A stretch of 42,094 bases of DNA. Source: a virus. The position numbers were made by a program, and so were the translations under genes. This document shows positions 24,151-31,523 of the stretch, one piece after another (the stretch's first letter is position 1; each line of letters starts with the position of its first letter). Under the pieces are notes generated by a model. It did not search any database. It was not told the DNA's origin and saw nothing but the letters and a program-made list of their open reading frames with translations. The stretch lies in IMG/VR virus record IMGVR_UViG_3300025009_000207, positions 1 to 42,094 of that record; one strand, given 5' to 3'.

Positions 24151-24599
24151 CCTTGCCCCCTCTCCGGCACCGTCAGTGCGCGGATTTCAGCGTAGGCGGG
24201 GCATATGTCCACCAGCACGCCGACGTCAACCAAATGGTCGTGTATCGCCTCCCTGCAATCCTCGAAGCCTTGGCGGTAGGCTTTCTTGGCCTTGGTTCGC
24301 TCCTCGTGGCAGCATCCTGCTTCGATGCTAGCCCGATCCTCAGCCGCTGCCCATCCTTCCTGCGCCTCGTCCCTCTCCCTCTTGAGCTGGTCGAGTTGTG
24401 CAGCGTGGCGTTCTATCAAGGCGTTGGTTTTCTGGTTGTACTCCCTGTCTATCTCGTCAATCAGCTTGACGGACTCCCCCACCCTCTCCAGCGCCGCGGC
24501 GAGGTCGGCCTTGAGGGTTATGAGTTGCGCGGCTAAACCGTGTTGACCGCAATGGTCGTTCGGTGCTCCTGGTACACATCCATATAGGCAATTACTCAT
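24147..24599 (-). CDS. Coiled-coil hypothetical protein
   Basis: 150 residues from ATG at 24599 (GGAGATAGCGAGA upstream; TAA/ATG overlap with the next gene). A Cys/His-rich head (NCLYGCVPGAPNDHCGQHG) is followed by a long coiled coil (LIDEIDREYNQKTNALIERH). Probably structural or regulatory; not named. Confidence 0.7.
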   Translation of the reverse strand: MSNCLYGCVPGAPNDHCGQHGLAAQLITLKADLAAALERVGESVKLIDEIDREYNQKTNALIERHAAQLDQLKRERDEAQEGWAAAEDRASIEAGCCHEERTKAKKAYRQGFEDCREAIHDHLVDVGVLVDICPAYAEIRALTVPERGQG

Positions 24600-24762
24600 T
24601 CTCGCTATCTCCTCTTTTAACCAACACCACATAGCTCAGATCATCATGATCGGTTAGACTTTCATGTGTACCTGGAGCGGTCTCCCATCCGTCGAGAAAT
24701 AGCGCCGCCAACGCCTTAGCGTCAGTACCAGCATAGTCGATAACCTGCCAATCCTTGATCAT
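24592..24762 (-). CDS. Small hypothetical protein
   Basis: 56 residues from ATG at 24762 (AAGAGGTGGGGG upstream). Sequence MIKDWQVIDYAGTDAKALAA resembles a small alpha/beta unit, with a second half DLSYVVLVKRGDSENE. Overlaps both neighbours by a few bases. Unknown role. Confidence 0.65.
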   Translation of the reverse strand: MIKDWQVIDYAGTDAKALAALFLDGWETAPGTHESLTDHDDLSYVVLVKRGDSENE

Positions 24763-24941
24763 CCCCCACCTCTTACCTTGAGTGCATATTGCTTGATCCA
24801 CGGCCACTCAAGACAAACCCATCCTCCGTGTTGCATGTAGCGAAACGGACACCATTTACCTATCGAGAAGTAGAACCATTTACCGTGTTTTGTGTAGAAA
24901 TAGACCTTCACTCCCCACCTCCTGCCGCTCTTGCTTCCCAT
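24759..24941 (-). CDS. Small aromatic-rich hypothetical protein
   Basis: 60 residues from ATG at 24941. The composition is striking: KVYFYTKHGKWFYFSIGKW then GGWVCLEWPWIKQY, rich in Trp, Tyr and Phe. It overlaps the upstream gene by 34 bp and has no good SD, so it may be translated by coupling. Confidence 0.5.
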   Translation of the reverse strand: MGSKSGRRWGVKVYFYTKHGKWFYFSIGKWCPFRYMQHGGWVCLEWPWIKQYALKVRGGG

Positions 24942-25132
24942 GTTAAGCAGTCGGCTTTCCCGGTGAGTACCAGCCATGCGAGTTTGAAACGCCACAGAGG
25001 CGAAAATGCGTTGTGCGGCTCTGGTCTACTCGGCACCCATAACTCTGTGCCGAGTGTAGTTGTGATCTTCTTGCGGTTGCTCCCTGCAAATAGGCAGATA
25101 GTGTTCACATCCCAAATATCTGGCTGTCTCAT
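24908..25132 (-). CDS. Small hypothetical protein
   Basis: 74 residues with GGGGAGGAGTAGAG before the ATG. The segment FKLAWLVLTGKADCLTWE is of a kind seen in several small phage proteins. No catalytic motif. Overlaps the next gene. Confidence 0.6.
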   Translation of the reverse strand: MRQPDIWDVNTICLFAGSNRKKITTTLGTELWVPSRPEPHNAFSPLWRFKLAWLVLTGKADCLTWEARAAGGGE

Positions 25133-25134
25133 CT

Positions 25135-25596
25135 CTACTCCTCCCCTTTCGTCTCTGCCGCGAGGGCGGCTTCAAAACCACAAGAGCATTTTTTACCTAG
25201 TCCTTCGCCCATGTTGCAAGCACAACCAGAAGAATGCCAGCCGTACAGCGCAAACGCCTCCCTCAGCCCCCTCTCGCGCTGCTCGGCGGCTTCGGCGCGC
25301 GCAAACTGGATGTTATAGCAGCCCCTCCACAGCGTCACCTCCTCCCTCGCCTGCGACAGCTCCGCATCCAGCCCTGCCTTTTCTTCTGCGTGGCGGGTGA
25401 GGGCGGATTCGGCTTGCCTGTAATCGGAAGCGCGATCCTCATAGAGTTGCTTGAAATCTACCAGTTCTCTCCCCTGCTCCTCGCAGAGTTGGGTGAGGCG
25501 GTCGAGTTCATCGGCCACCTTATTGAAAAATTCGCCGCTCATCCCGTTGCCGTAGTTTGCCAACTTCTGCGCTCTGAGTTTCCCCTGCAAATCCAT
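25135..25596 (-). CDS. Coiled-coil protein with C-terminal Cys cluster
   Basis: 153 residues from ATG at 25596 (AAGGAGGCAAC upstream). Long coiled coil (NKVADELDRLTQLCEEQGREL, RAEAAEQRERGLREAFALY) and a tail GWHSSGCACNMGEGLG-KKCSCGFE that may bind zinc. Similar in plan to the gene at 24147-24599. Function unknown. Confidence 0.7.
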   Translation of the reverse strand: MDLQGKLRAQKLANYGNGMSGEFFNKVADELDRLTQLCEEQGRELVDFKQLYEDRASDYRQAESALTRHAEEKAGLDAELSQAREEVTLWRGCYNIQFARAEAAEQRERGLREAFALYGWHSSGCACNMGEGLGKKCSCGFEAALAAETKGEE

Positions 25597-25613
25597 GTTG
25601 CCTCCTTGGGCGG

Positions 25614-25817
25614 TCACTTGCCGCGCTGCATCTTCACCCTACAATGACAGCACGTAACTTTTGCGGGGTCGGTAGTCACCGTGTCACTGTCCTTGTGGAC
25701 GGATATTGCAGTCTCGCTGTAAGGGTTGGCGCATCCAAGATATCTCCATACGCTGCTGCGCTTGCTGTGCAGATAAAACGGGTCTTGCCCCGCGAGATGA
25801 ACTCTTCCCTTTTTCAC
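25614..25817 (-). CDS. Small Cys-pair protein
   Basis: 67 residues from a GTG at 25817, with a purine-rich GGGGGGGA upstream. The C-terminus VTCCHCRVKMQRGK carries a Cys-Cys-x-Cys motif after a basic linker. A zinc-binding role is plausible. The 85-bp stretch 25818-25902 before it holds nothing I can name. Confidence 0.55.
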   Translation of the reverse strand: MKKGRVHLAGQDPFYLHSKRSSVWRYLGCANPYSETAISVHKDSDTVTTDPAKVTCCHCRVKMQRGK

Positions 25818-25902
25818 ACTCCCCCCCCTTGCCCCATTCCCGCCCTGTTATCCCTCGCCCCTGCCAACGGTATGCGCTTTGGCTAGATCGTGCCCGTTTG
25901 GG

Positions 25903-26232
25903 CTATCCTTGCGCGTCCTGCGGTGGTTTCATGCCCTTGACGTTGCCCTCTGCGGTTTTAGCGGCGGCTTTTTCCTCTTTGGTCGCCAATCGGCAGTAGC
26001 CCATTGCGGACCTGATAATCAGCGGCTTGTTTTTCTTCCACGGCTCACATGCGTACCTGCTGCTGACTACGGAGCGGTTCCCGTTCCACGAATAAGTAAC
26101 TTTCCCCTTTTCGTGGTCGACTTCTAAAACCCTCACCTCGTAAAGTGACAACGTGTTTATGGTCGTGTTGCCCATGCGGTGTTTGCGAATGTCGTAAACC
26201 ACCATCCCCGGCTTCAAGCTTTCAAACTTCAT
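25903..26232 (-). CDS. Hypothetical beta-barrel-like protein
   Basis: 109 residues. Starts MKFESLKPGMVVYDI with a small barrel pattern (LSLYEVRVLEVDHEKGKVTY), then a basic tail ending KPPQDAQG. ATGA overlap with the upstream 53-aa gene. Possibly nucleic-acid binding. Confidence 0.7.
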   Translation of the reverse strand: MKFESLKPGMVVYDIRKHRMGNTTINTLSLYEVRVLEVDHEKGKVTYSWNGNRSVVSSRYACEPWKKNKPLIIRSAMGYCRLATKEEKAAAKTAEGNVKGMKPPQDAQG

Positions 26233-26390
26233 CTCCCCTCCCCCTTCTTCTTCCTCGCCTCGTTCGCCTTCTCCAAATTCGCCAACTGCGCCGCCTTCGC
26301 CTTCGGGGTCCGCTTGTTGCTCATGCTACCAAGGACGGCGGCAGGGTTTATCTCGTCTACGTGGCCGCAGACGGTGCAGGTGTGTTTCAT
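26229..26390 (-). CDS. 53-aa zinc-finger-like basic protein
   Basis: ATG at 26390 with AGGAGACCCC upstream. An N-terminal CTVCGHVDEINPAAVLGS zinc-knuckle-like segment is followed by a lysine-rich helix (AQLANLEKANEARKKKGEG). Start and stop overlap the neighbours by ATGA. Probably DNA- or RNA-binding. Confidence 0.7.
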   Translation of the reverse strand: MKHTCTVCGHVDEINPAAVLGSMSNKRTPKAKAAQLANLEKANEARKKKGEGR

Positions 26391-26689
26391 GGGGTCTCCT
26401 TTGCTCCTTTTATTTCCATGGCTAAACGAACAGCCGATTCACTAAGTTTTTCCCCCGCTCTTTTAGTTAGCCGGTAAGTTTGCCCTTTGTGGTCCAAGTT
26501 CCAGTACATGCCTCGACCGGTAAGCCCATCGCTAGCATATCGTTTATATGCACCTAATGCCTTAAGTTCACTGGCAATCTGTCTGCCACTGCGAATGGGG
26601 TTTCGTAGTTCTGCCAACTCTTTTTTTAGGGCGCAATTTTCAGCTATCAATGAATCTATCAATTTGTTATCCAGTTTTGTGCGGGCCAT
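26387..26689 (-). CDS. First gene of a regulated early operon, hypothetical
   Basis: 100 residues from ATG at 26689 (AAGGGGGACGCC upstream). A coiled N-terminal helix (LIDSLIAENCALKKELAEL) precedes a C-terminal segment GMYWNLDHKGQTYRLTKRAGE. It is the first gene behind the palindrome-containing promoter, so it might itself be a regulator. It is not an obvious HTH. Confidence 0.7.
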   Translation of the reverse strand: MARTKLDNKLIDSLIAENCALKKELAELRNPIRSGRQIASELKALGAYKRYASDGLTGRGMYWNLDHKGQTYRLTKRAGEKLSESAVRLAMEIKGAKETP

Positions 26690-26723
26690 GGCGTCCCCCT
26701 TGGTGTGCTTCATCGTTAATAGG

Positions 26724-26752
26724 AGATTACCACCGGAGCGCTCCGGTGTCAA
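26724..26752 (-). promoter_or_regulatory. Promoter with perfect 18-bp palindromic operator in its spacer
   Basis: On the minus strand TTGACA (26752-26747), 17 bp, TAATCT (26729-26724). The spacer is filled by CACCGGAGC/GCTCCGGTG (26731-26748), a perfect 18-bp palindrome touching the -35 box. A bound repressor would block RNA polymerase. The -10 is weak (3 of 6), so activation by a factor that twists the DNA is another option. It heads the operon 26689 to 22124. Confidence 0.65.
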
Positions 26753-26789
26753 CGCCTTTTGCAAATTATTTTAAACGCCCCGGCTGCGT

Positions 26790-27515
26790 TTAGATTGCCA
26801 GGGACATTTGCGGTTGATCCCAAACCGCCGCGCTGTTGTGCGACTCAATCCTTGCCGCGATAACCTCGGCCCTCTGACTTGCAGTCGGTGGGACGTACAT
26901 TCCAAATCGGGACAGTGAACCACTGTTGATAGTGGCGTTGCAAGAGTCAGCAGACGATAACGGGAGCCGGGAAAATATCAGCGGGTCCAACATCCGCAGC
27001 CCATGCAGTTTGCATTTAGGCCGCCCCTTGCTGTCACACATCGCCGCCATGACTTCGCCCATCCGGTTCCACCATGATTGTGTGCCGGGGTTCGGCCATT
27101 CACCACTTGAACCTATAGCCACACGCGGCCAGGTTTCGGCCAATTGTGCGGCGTACTCTAGCGACTCATGCAGATGATATACCGGGACGCCGTAAGGCGC
27201 TTTACGGCCATACTGAAAGTTGAGACAGCGGTTTTCATCTTCGGTGCCGCCAATCACGTCAGGAATAAGCCACCAATCAAAGCCGGGGTGTTTAGACCAA
27301 TGCTGCACCCATTTAAGGTAGGCGTCCCAATCAGGGGTTTTGCCGCCGCGCCACATGGTAAAAGCTCCGTTGTCCAAAACGAAGGATGCACAGGCATCAG
27401 CCACTATCGGCATATCTTCGGGGTTGGCGTATGAAACCAGCGCGTGACGGCTTCTAAGAAAACGTGCTGCATCGGGTCGAGTCGCCCCGCATGGTGTACC
27501 GTGATATGCAATCAT
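26790..27515 (-). CDS. TGT-like protein, candidate DNA 7-deazaguanine transglycosylase (DpdA family)
   Basis: 241 residues from ATG at 27515 (AAGGAGAGCAA upstream). A TIM-barrel tRNA-guanine transglycosylase-like pattern is visible: FVLDNGAF (Asp48, in place of SDSGGFQ), WLIPDVIGG (Asp86), PVYHLHES (His114/116), RVAIGSSGEW, HGLRMLDP (His171) and SSADS (Asp190, nucleophile position). Phage DpdA enzymes exchange guanine in DNA for preQ0-type bases and so evade restriction. No preQ0 synthesis genes (folE, queC/D/E) are seen, so host precursor would be needed. Another TGT-like substrate cannot be excluded. Confidence 0.6.
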   Translation of the reverse strand: MIAYHGTPCGATRPDAARFLRSRHALVSYANPEDMPIVADACASFVLDNGAFTMWRGGKTPDWDAYLKWVQHWSKHPGFDWWLIPDVIGGTEDENRCLNFQYGRKAPYGVPVYHLHESLEYAAQLAETWPRVAIGSSGEWPNPGTQSWWNRMGEVMAAMCDSKGRPKCKLHGLRMLDPLIFSRLPLSSADSCNATINSGSLSRFGMYVPPTASQRAEVIAARIESHNSAAVWDQPQMSLAI

Positions 27516-27727
27516 TTGCTCTCCTTGGTTTGCAAACGCCCTGGCTGCGCCCTTTTCCGCGACAAGCACGCCCGCACCTGGGCGGGGTCGTCTAGAATGT
27601 GCGAGGTATATTCGCTATTGCTCCACAGCTTGTACCTGTCCTCTGGCGGCGTCTCCGGCCATAAGCGGCGGATTTCCTCATCCGAGCATTCCCACACCTC
27701 TTGATCTAGCACCTCATGCTTAACCAT
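27512..27727 (-). CDS. Small hypothetical protein between primase-helicase and DpdA-like gene
   Basis: 71 residues. TGATG overlap with the primase-helicase stop; GGGGGG upstream. Acidic N-terminus (VWECSDEEIRRLWPETPPED) and basic C-terminus (CLSRKRAQPGRLQTK). No known family. Confidence 0.7.
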   Translation of the reverse strand: MVKHEVLDQEVWECSDEEIRRLWPETPPEDRYKLWSNSEYTSHILDDPAQVRACLSRKRAQPGRLQTKESK

Positions 27728-29628
27728 CAGTAACCCCCCGTATCTTCGTCCTGCTCAAAATACCTCTTATATTCCCCGAAATAGTCAATGGGCCGAGAAC
27801 CGTGAACACTCAAATATTGCAGCGAATCGGAGTCGTAAAAAAGCCCATACTTCCCCTCAACTCCTTCCTCGTTGCGGCTCTTATCGCAAACCAATATTGC
27901 ATCCGGCATGGTCATAATATCTTCAATCTTTTTCCCTTTCGGCAATTCCACTGCTTCCCCATTTCGGTACGACTGCATAGTTTGCTCTTTCTTTTTGTTG
28001 CGCCACACTGAAAACACGTTGAAGGCAAGGTCGGTTAATGCCCCTGTCCCCTTGATAGCCATTTTCCCAGCGGGTATGCTTTCATCTTCCTTGCGGGGGT
28101 GAGCTATCAGGTGGATATGTGCCCCGGTAGCGTTTGCCCAATCGCACAGCTTTTCCATTATGGCTTTTTGCCCGTTGTAGTCGTCCTCACTCAGCCCTAG
28201 CTTCATAAGAGAATCAATCAGGAAGTGGCGGACCCCATGCCGCTTAAACGCATATTCAAAAACATCTAGCAAGCGATCCGTTTTGCCCGTCCCTACAAGG
28301 GCAAACAGCCAAATCTTGTCAGACAGCCACTCTAGCGATTCATCTATGGTCTTTTGAGTCGGCTTCTTGTGAGCTGTGGCTTGCCTGACTATGCGAGCAA
28401 GAGTCGTTGCCGGGGCCATTTCAAACGAGGCAATACAAGCCTTTTCGCCTTGCAGCGCACCGGCAAGAATTACTTGCCCCCACATCAGGCTTTTACCATG
28501 GCCGTTGCATCCGGTAATTATTGAAACCTCCCCCCTGCGGAAACGAAAGGGTATCTTTGGCCATGGCATATCAAAGCCCGGCACCTTTCCGCCTGGTGGG
28601 TAAAATTGGTCTATTACGGCTTGCGTGTAGTCGCTGGTTCTTTTCAGCTCCTCCGGTTCGATATACCGTGCCTCCCTAAAGCAAACGGCGATCTCCTTTT
28701 CTGTAACGCCAGACTGCAAGCACTCGTTAGCATCCTTTTTGGGAAGGGTCACTATCCGACAACGGTGGACTCCTAGCCGTGATACCAATTCCTCAACGGC
28801 AACGTGTCCCTCCTTGTCGTTATCCATGCAAAGGTAAATGGTTTCAAACCGCTCCAACTCATCCCAATCATAATCAACCCACTGCTGCTTTTCGCCCTTG
28901 CCAGCTCCGAAAGGAACCGAAACGGCGGGGTGTCCATACTGGTGCAGCGTCATAGCGTCAATCTCGCCCTCGGCTATGACAATCTGCCTTGATTTGGGGT
29001 CTATCGCCTGCCAGCCAAAACATATTGGCTTGCACCCTGCCTCAACTAGCGTTTGTTTCTTTCCTTCTTTGCGCTCCAAGTGAAGGTATTTCATCGAAAC
29101 CAAGTCGGTACCATGGAATGACGGAAAGCAAACCCACGGGCCGCTCCAAGGTTCCTGCCGCTTCCACCCTGCCCATGGGCCTATCTTGTCGGCCTCGGCT
29201 ACCCTGTAAGCTGCTAGCGTTTCCGGCGACAGTTTGCGCGTGTCAAAAAGATATTTCATGACCGGCGAGGCAGCGGCAACCTTACGCGCTCCCTTCGGGG
29301 AAGGTTTGCGAAACTTCCTCTCCTTGGTTTTAAGAAATTCCGGTTCAGATACACCAAGGTATGCTTTGGCTTCCTGCAATGCTGAGGCAAGAGGCATGTT
29401 TTTAACCACGCACCACAAGTCGAGCAGGTCTCCGCCCTCCCCTGTAGCAAAGTCCGCCCATTTGCCCTTTTTGTCTCCTGAGAGGCAAAGCTTTAAACTG
29501 CGGCCCGATTCGCCGCCTGTCGATCCAGCTTCCCATTCGCGACCGACTTCACGCCCCCCAGGAAGTAGCATCTTTGCAATGGTGCTAACCTGCGAGGTTA
29601 ACGACTCTACTACCTCTGAAATTTCCAT
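27727..29628 (-). CDS. Primase-helicase (TOPRIM plus RecA-like helicase)
   Basis: 633 residues. The N-terminal region has KGKWADFATGEGGDLLDLW, as in T7 gp4-like primases without a visible zinc finger. TOPRIM: IVIAEGEIDAMTLHQYG (Glu220) and MDNDKEGH (Asp269/271). Helicase: SIITGCNGHGKS Walker A (373-380), HFLIDSLMKLG Walker B, then HIHLIAHPRK. It unwinds DNA and makes primers at the phage fork. One base overlaps the initiator gene. Confidence 0.93.
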   Translation of the reverse strand: MEISEVVESLTSQVSTIAKMLLPGGREVGREWEAGSTGGESGRSLKLCLSGDKKGKWADFATGEGGDLLDLWCVVKNMPLASALQEAKAYLGVSEPEFLKTKERKFRKPSPKGARKVAAASPVMKYLFDTRKLSPETLAAYRVAEADKIGPWAGWKRQEPWSGPWVCFPSFHGTDLVSMKYLHLERKEGKKQTLVEAGCKPICFGWQAIDPKSRQIVIAEGEIDAMTLHQYGHPAVSVPFGAGKGEKQQWVDYDWDELERFETIYLCMDNDKEGHVAVEELVSRLGVHRCRIVTLPKKDANECLQSGVTEKEIAVCFREARYIEPEELKRTSDYTQAVIDQFYPPGGKVPGFDMPWPKIPFRFRRGEVSIITGCNGHGKSLMWGQVILAGALQGEKACIASFEMAPATTLARIVRQATAHKKPTQKTIDESLEWLSDKIWLFALVGTGKTDRLLDVFEYAFKRHGVRHFLIDSLMKLGLSEDDYNGQKAIMEKLCDWANATGAHIHLIAHPRKEDESIPAGKMAIKGTGALTDLAFNVFSVWRNKKKEQTMQSYRNGEAVELPKGKKIEDIMTMPDAILVCDKSRNEEGVEGKYGLFYDSDSLQYLSVHGSRPIDYFGEYKRYFEQDEDTGGY

Positions 29629-30311
29629 CAGATTTGCACCCCCCTCATGTAGTCCGGCCTTTCTTGTGGATTATTTTCTTGCTTAGGGGTGCTGTTTTTC
29701 CGCCAGGTCCTGACTGCTGCTTTCCAATCCTTCATCTTGTTTTTGCCGATCATCCATCCCTTTGCTGAGTAGTAATCTACAAAATGTTCCCCATCTGATC
29801 TAAACCCAATCTCATCCATGTATGTTTGGACTTGTTCAGGTGTAGGCAAAAAGAATTTTACATCCCCCGTTTCTTTCTTTTCTTCTTTACCTTCTTCTTC
29901 CTTCTTTACCTTCTTGTTTGTGTTCATTTGCTGTTCATCTGTTGTTCGTTTGTTGTTCATTTGTTGTTCATTGTGCTGTTCACGCGCTTGGTATTTAAAC
30001 CAGTTAGTTATTGTTATTACACGGAATTTCCCTTTATTCTGTTGTTCAATTTGCTGTTCACTTTTGAACAATTTCAGTATGCGCTCCACCTTCGATTCTT
30101 GAACTCCCGTTCCTGCGCTGATTTGCTCCCTTGACGTAATAAACTGCCCCGGCTCAAGATGCACAACGGCACCACCTTTTGTTACCACGTCGGCGGGGTT
30201 GTAGTTGGCTCGCAGCAAGCAGTAGACCCATACAGCTACAAAGTCAGGGTGTCGGGACCAACTGCTATCCAGAATACACCGGTGAAGTTTGATGTATCCC
30301 TCTTGCATCAT
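29628..30311 (-). CDS. Phage replication initiator (DnaD/O-like), contains iterons
   Basis: 227 residues from ATG at 30311 (AAAGAGGGCC upstream). N-terminal winged-helix initiator pattern (GYIKLHRCILDSSWSRHPDF, FITSREQISAGTGVQESKVE), a repetitive Gln/Asn/Lys linker (residues 97-145), then a C-terminal domain with MKDWKAAVRTWRKN typical of DnaD/replisome-organizer proteins. The linker codons form DNA iterons, as in lambda O. It likely loads the adjacent helicase. Confidence 0.8.
   Translation of the reverse strand: MMQEGYIKLHRCILDSSWSRHPDFVAVWVYCLLRANYNPADVVTKGGAVVHLEPGQFITSREQISAGTGVQESKVERILKLFKSEQQIEQQNKGKFRVITITNWFKYQAREQHNEQQMNNKRTTDEQQMNTNKKVKKEEEGKEEKKETGDVKFFLPTPEQVQTYMDEIGFRSDGEHFVDYYSAKGWMIGKNKMKDWKAAVRTWRKNSTPKQENNPQERPDYMRGVQI
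29920..30070. other. Probable replication origin: 11-bp-phased iterons plus AT-rich stretch
   Basis: On the plus strand GTTCA/GTTCG cores start at 29922, 29933, 29944, 29955, 29966 and 29978 (11, 11, 11, 11, 12 bp), in the unit TTTGTTGTTCA. Two more lie at 30044 and 30056 plus an inverted core (TGAAC) at 30065. The intervening 29990-30043 is AT-rich. Since 11 is not a multiple of 3, the repeat is a DNA-level, helically phased signal and not a peptide repeat. Confidence 0.7.
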
Positions 30312-30691
30312 CTGGCCCTCTTTGTAAGGTTGCATGATTTGCAAAGCGTCTGCATGTTATCTTTCGTTGTCTTGCCACCTCTAGAAAAAGGGACAACGTG
30401 ATCCACCTGCAAATGGTTATCGCTTCCGCAGACGGTGCATTTATTCCCATCACGCTCAAAAATCTCATTACGTAAGCTTTCGGGAATTGCCATTCTGCGG
30501 ACGGTAATTGCTTCGTGGTTTTTCAACTGAGGGTCAACGTGATATGTTGTCAAATTAAGCAAACATTGGTGGCAAAGGTCGAAGTCCGACGCTTGCCAGT
30601 AAAGAGTTGGCCTACCATCGTCCTCTTCACAATTGTTGCAAATGTGGGCCTTCTCGTTAGTACAGCCGGGAGAGTAATATGTGCTCATTGC
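30308..30691 (-). CDS. HNH endonuclease
   Basis: 127 residues from ATG at 30691 (AGGAGCGGCA upstream). N-terminal Cys pairs (HICNNCEEDD, FDLCHQCLLN) and a C-terminal McrA-like HNH: RNEIFERDGNKCTVCG, NHLQVDHVVPFSRGG, NMQTLCKSCNLTK. Probably a mobile freestanding nuclease. The SD begins directly after a strong terminator T-tract. The frame is open upstream for another 97 codons across the terminator, but that part has no good start. Confidence 0.85.
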   Translation of the reverse strand, partial: AMSTYYSPGCTNEKAHICNNCEEDDGRPTLYWQASDFDLCHQCLLNLTTYHVDPQLKNHEAITVRRMAIPESLRNEIFERDGNKCTVCGSDNHLQVDHVVPFSRGGKTTKDNMQTLCKSCNLTKRAR

Positions 30692-30698
30692 CGCTCCT

Positions 30699-30747
30699 AA
30701 AAAAAGAACAGCGCCCCTCCAAGAGTGCAGTCTCAGAGGGGCGCTGT
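30699..30747 (-). terminator. Strong rho-independent terminator before the HNH gene
   Basis: On the minus strand ACAGCGCCCCTC, a 16-nt loop and GAGGGGCGCTGT form a perfect 12-bp stem followed by T-C-T7 (TCTTTTTTT). The HNH start follows within 10 bp, so HNH and replication genes need readthrough or antitermination if transcribed from upstream. Confidence 0.88.
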
Positions 30748-30833
30748 CAGACTGACCCCCGATAGTGGGAGTCAAATCCTTATGGTGAACACTCAACCCT
30801 GCACGGTGAGTTTTCAATGCTGTATTAAATTGT
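30699..30833 (-). ncRNA. Candidate structured small RNA (about 135 nt)
   Basis: Between a promoter-like element (30840-30868) and the strong terminator lie two more hairpins on the minus strand: ACTCA...TGAGT (about 30785-30810) and GACTCCC-ACTATC-GGGGGTC (30752-30771, one G-U). Together with the 12-bp terminator this gives three stems in a region with no separate gene. It could be an sRNA or a leader/attenuator for the HNH-initiator-primase transcript. It matches no RNA family I know. Confidence 0.45.
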
Positions 30834-30839
30834 GCCCCC

Positions 30840-30868
30840 ATACTATCACACCCGCTCAGACATTGCAA
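30840..30868 (-). promoter_or_regulatory. Possible promoter of the small RNA / replication genes
   Basis: On the minus strand TTGCAA (30868-30863), 17 bp, TAGTAT (30845-30840), right after the stop of the preceding gene. Each box matches consensus at 4 of 6. Confidence 0.4.
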
Positions 30869-30869
30869 G

Positions 30870-31238
30870 CTATGAGGGGTTAGGGGGATTGGCGGCTTTC
30901 TCATGTAGTAGGTCGAGCCGCTGTGAGAGAACACGAACTTTGCTAGATTCTGCGCAAAGCTGTTCGCACCATGCTCCTGCAACTTCAGCCAAACCTTTTA
31001 CTTGGCGCATCATTTCACGGTAAGCAAGGCATGGACCATCACCACCATCAGGTATCATACAGTCAGGGAGTACCCCTCCGGCAGTTTCTGGGTTTTTAAG
31101 GTGTTTTATCTGTCGGGCTTGATCATCACAAAGACTGTCAAGCCGCTTTATCTCCTCAAATAACCACCTAATGGCGTCATCATCGGCTATATCTGTCCGC
31201 TTAAGCTCCCACCACTCATGCACGTCTGCCACATTCAT
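30870..31238 (-). CDS. Hypothetical protein
   Basis: 122 residues with GGAGGGAAT before the ATG. Helical throughout, e.g. WLFEEIKRLDSLCDDQARQI and RVLSQRLDLLHEKAANPP. A central GVLPDCMIPDGGDGPCLAY loop has two cysteines. Not recognised. Confidence 0.7.
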   Translation of the reverse strand: MNVADVHEWWELKRTDIADDDAIRWLFEEIKRLDSLCDDQARQIKHLKNPETAGGVLPDCMIPDGGDGPCLAYREMMRQVKGLAEVAGAWCEQLCAESSKVRVLSQRLDLLHEKAANPPNPS

Positions 31239-31246
31239 ATTCCCTC

Positions 31247-31519
31247 CTACGGGTAAAGTTGCTCAATTTTGTCGTTCACGATGTCAATTAGCAGCGATGC
31301 CGCCCGCAACTCCTCCACAGAGAACACCGGCCCATCAAACACCTGCTGCGCTGCGAGGTCGGCCTTGATTAACTCTATGTAGCGGTTTACGGCGTCCACC
31401 ATGCCGTCAAGCCGGTTCCAGCGTGCGGACTTGGGCTTCTCCATCTGCATCAAGGCGTCTAGCGATCCGAGCGCGACTGAGGCGTGCAGGGCGGCGGCTT
31501 TTAGCTGGTTGGGGGTCAT
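31247..31519 (-). CDS. Hypothetical protein
   Basis: 90 residues from ATG at 31519 (GGGAGGCTATAACCAC upstream). Four helices (LKAAALHASVALGSLDALM, DGMVDAVNRYIELIKADL). It begins 5 bp after the end of the large modification fusion gene and may be co-translated. Unknown role. Confidence 0.7.
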   Translation of the reverse strand: MTPNQLKAAALHASVALGSLDALMQMEKPKSARWNRLDGMVDAVNRYIELIKADLAAQQVFDGPVFSVEELRAASLLIDIVNDKIEQLYP

Positions 31520-31523
31520 GTGG

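Noticed and set aside
25818-25902. Small gene in the 85-bp gap
   Set aside because: No start with a usable SD and no recognisable peptide; purine-rich runs only.
30308-30840. HEARO/IscB-type element (HNH gene with structured RNA)
   Set aside because: The HNH protein is only 127 residues with no RuvC parts, and the RNA is upstream behind a terminator; the similarity is only in general layout.
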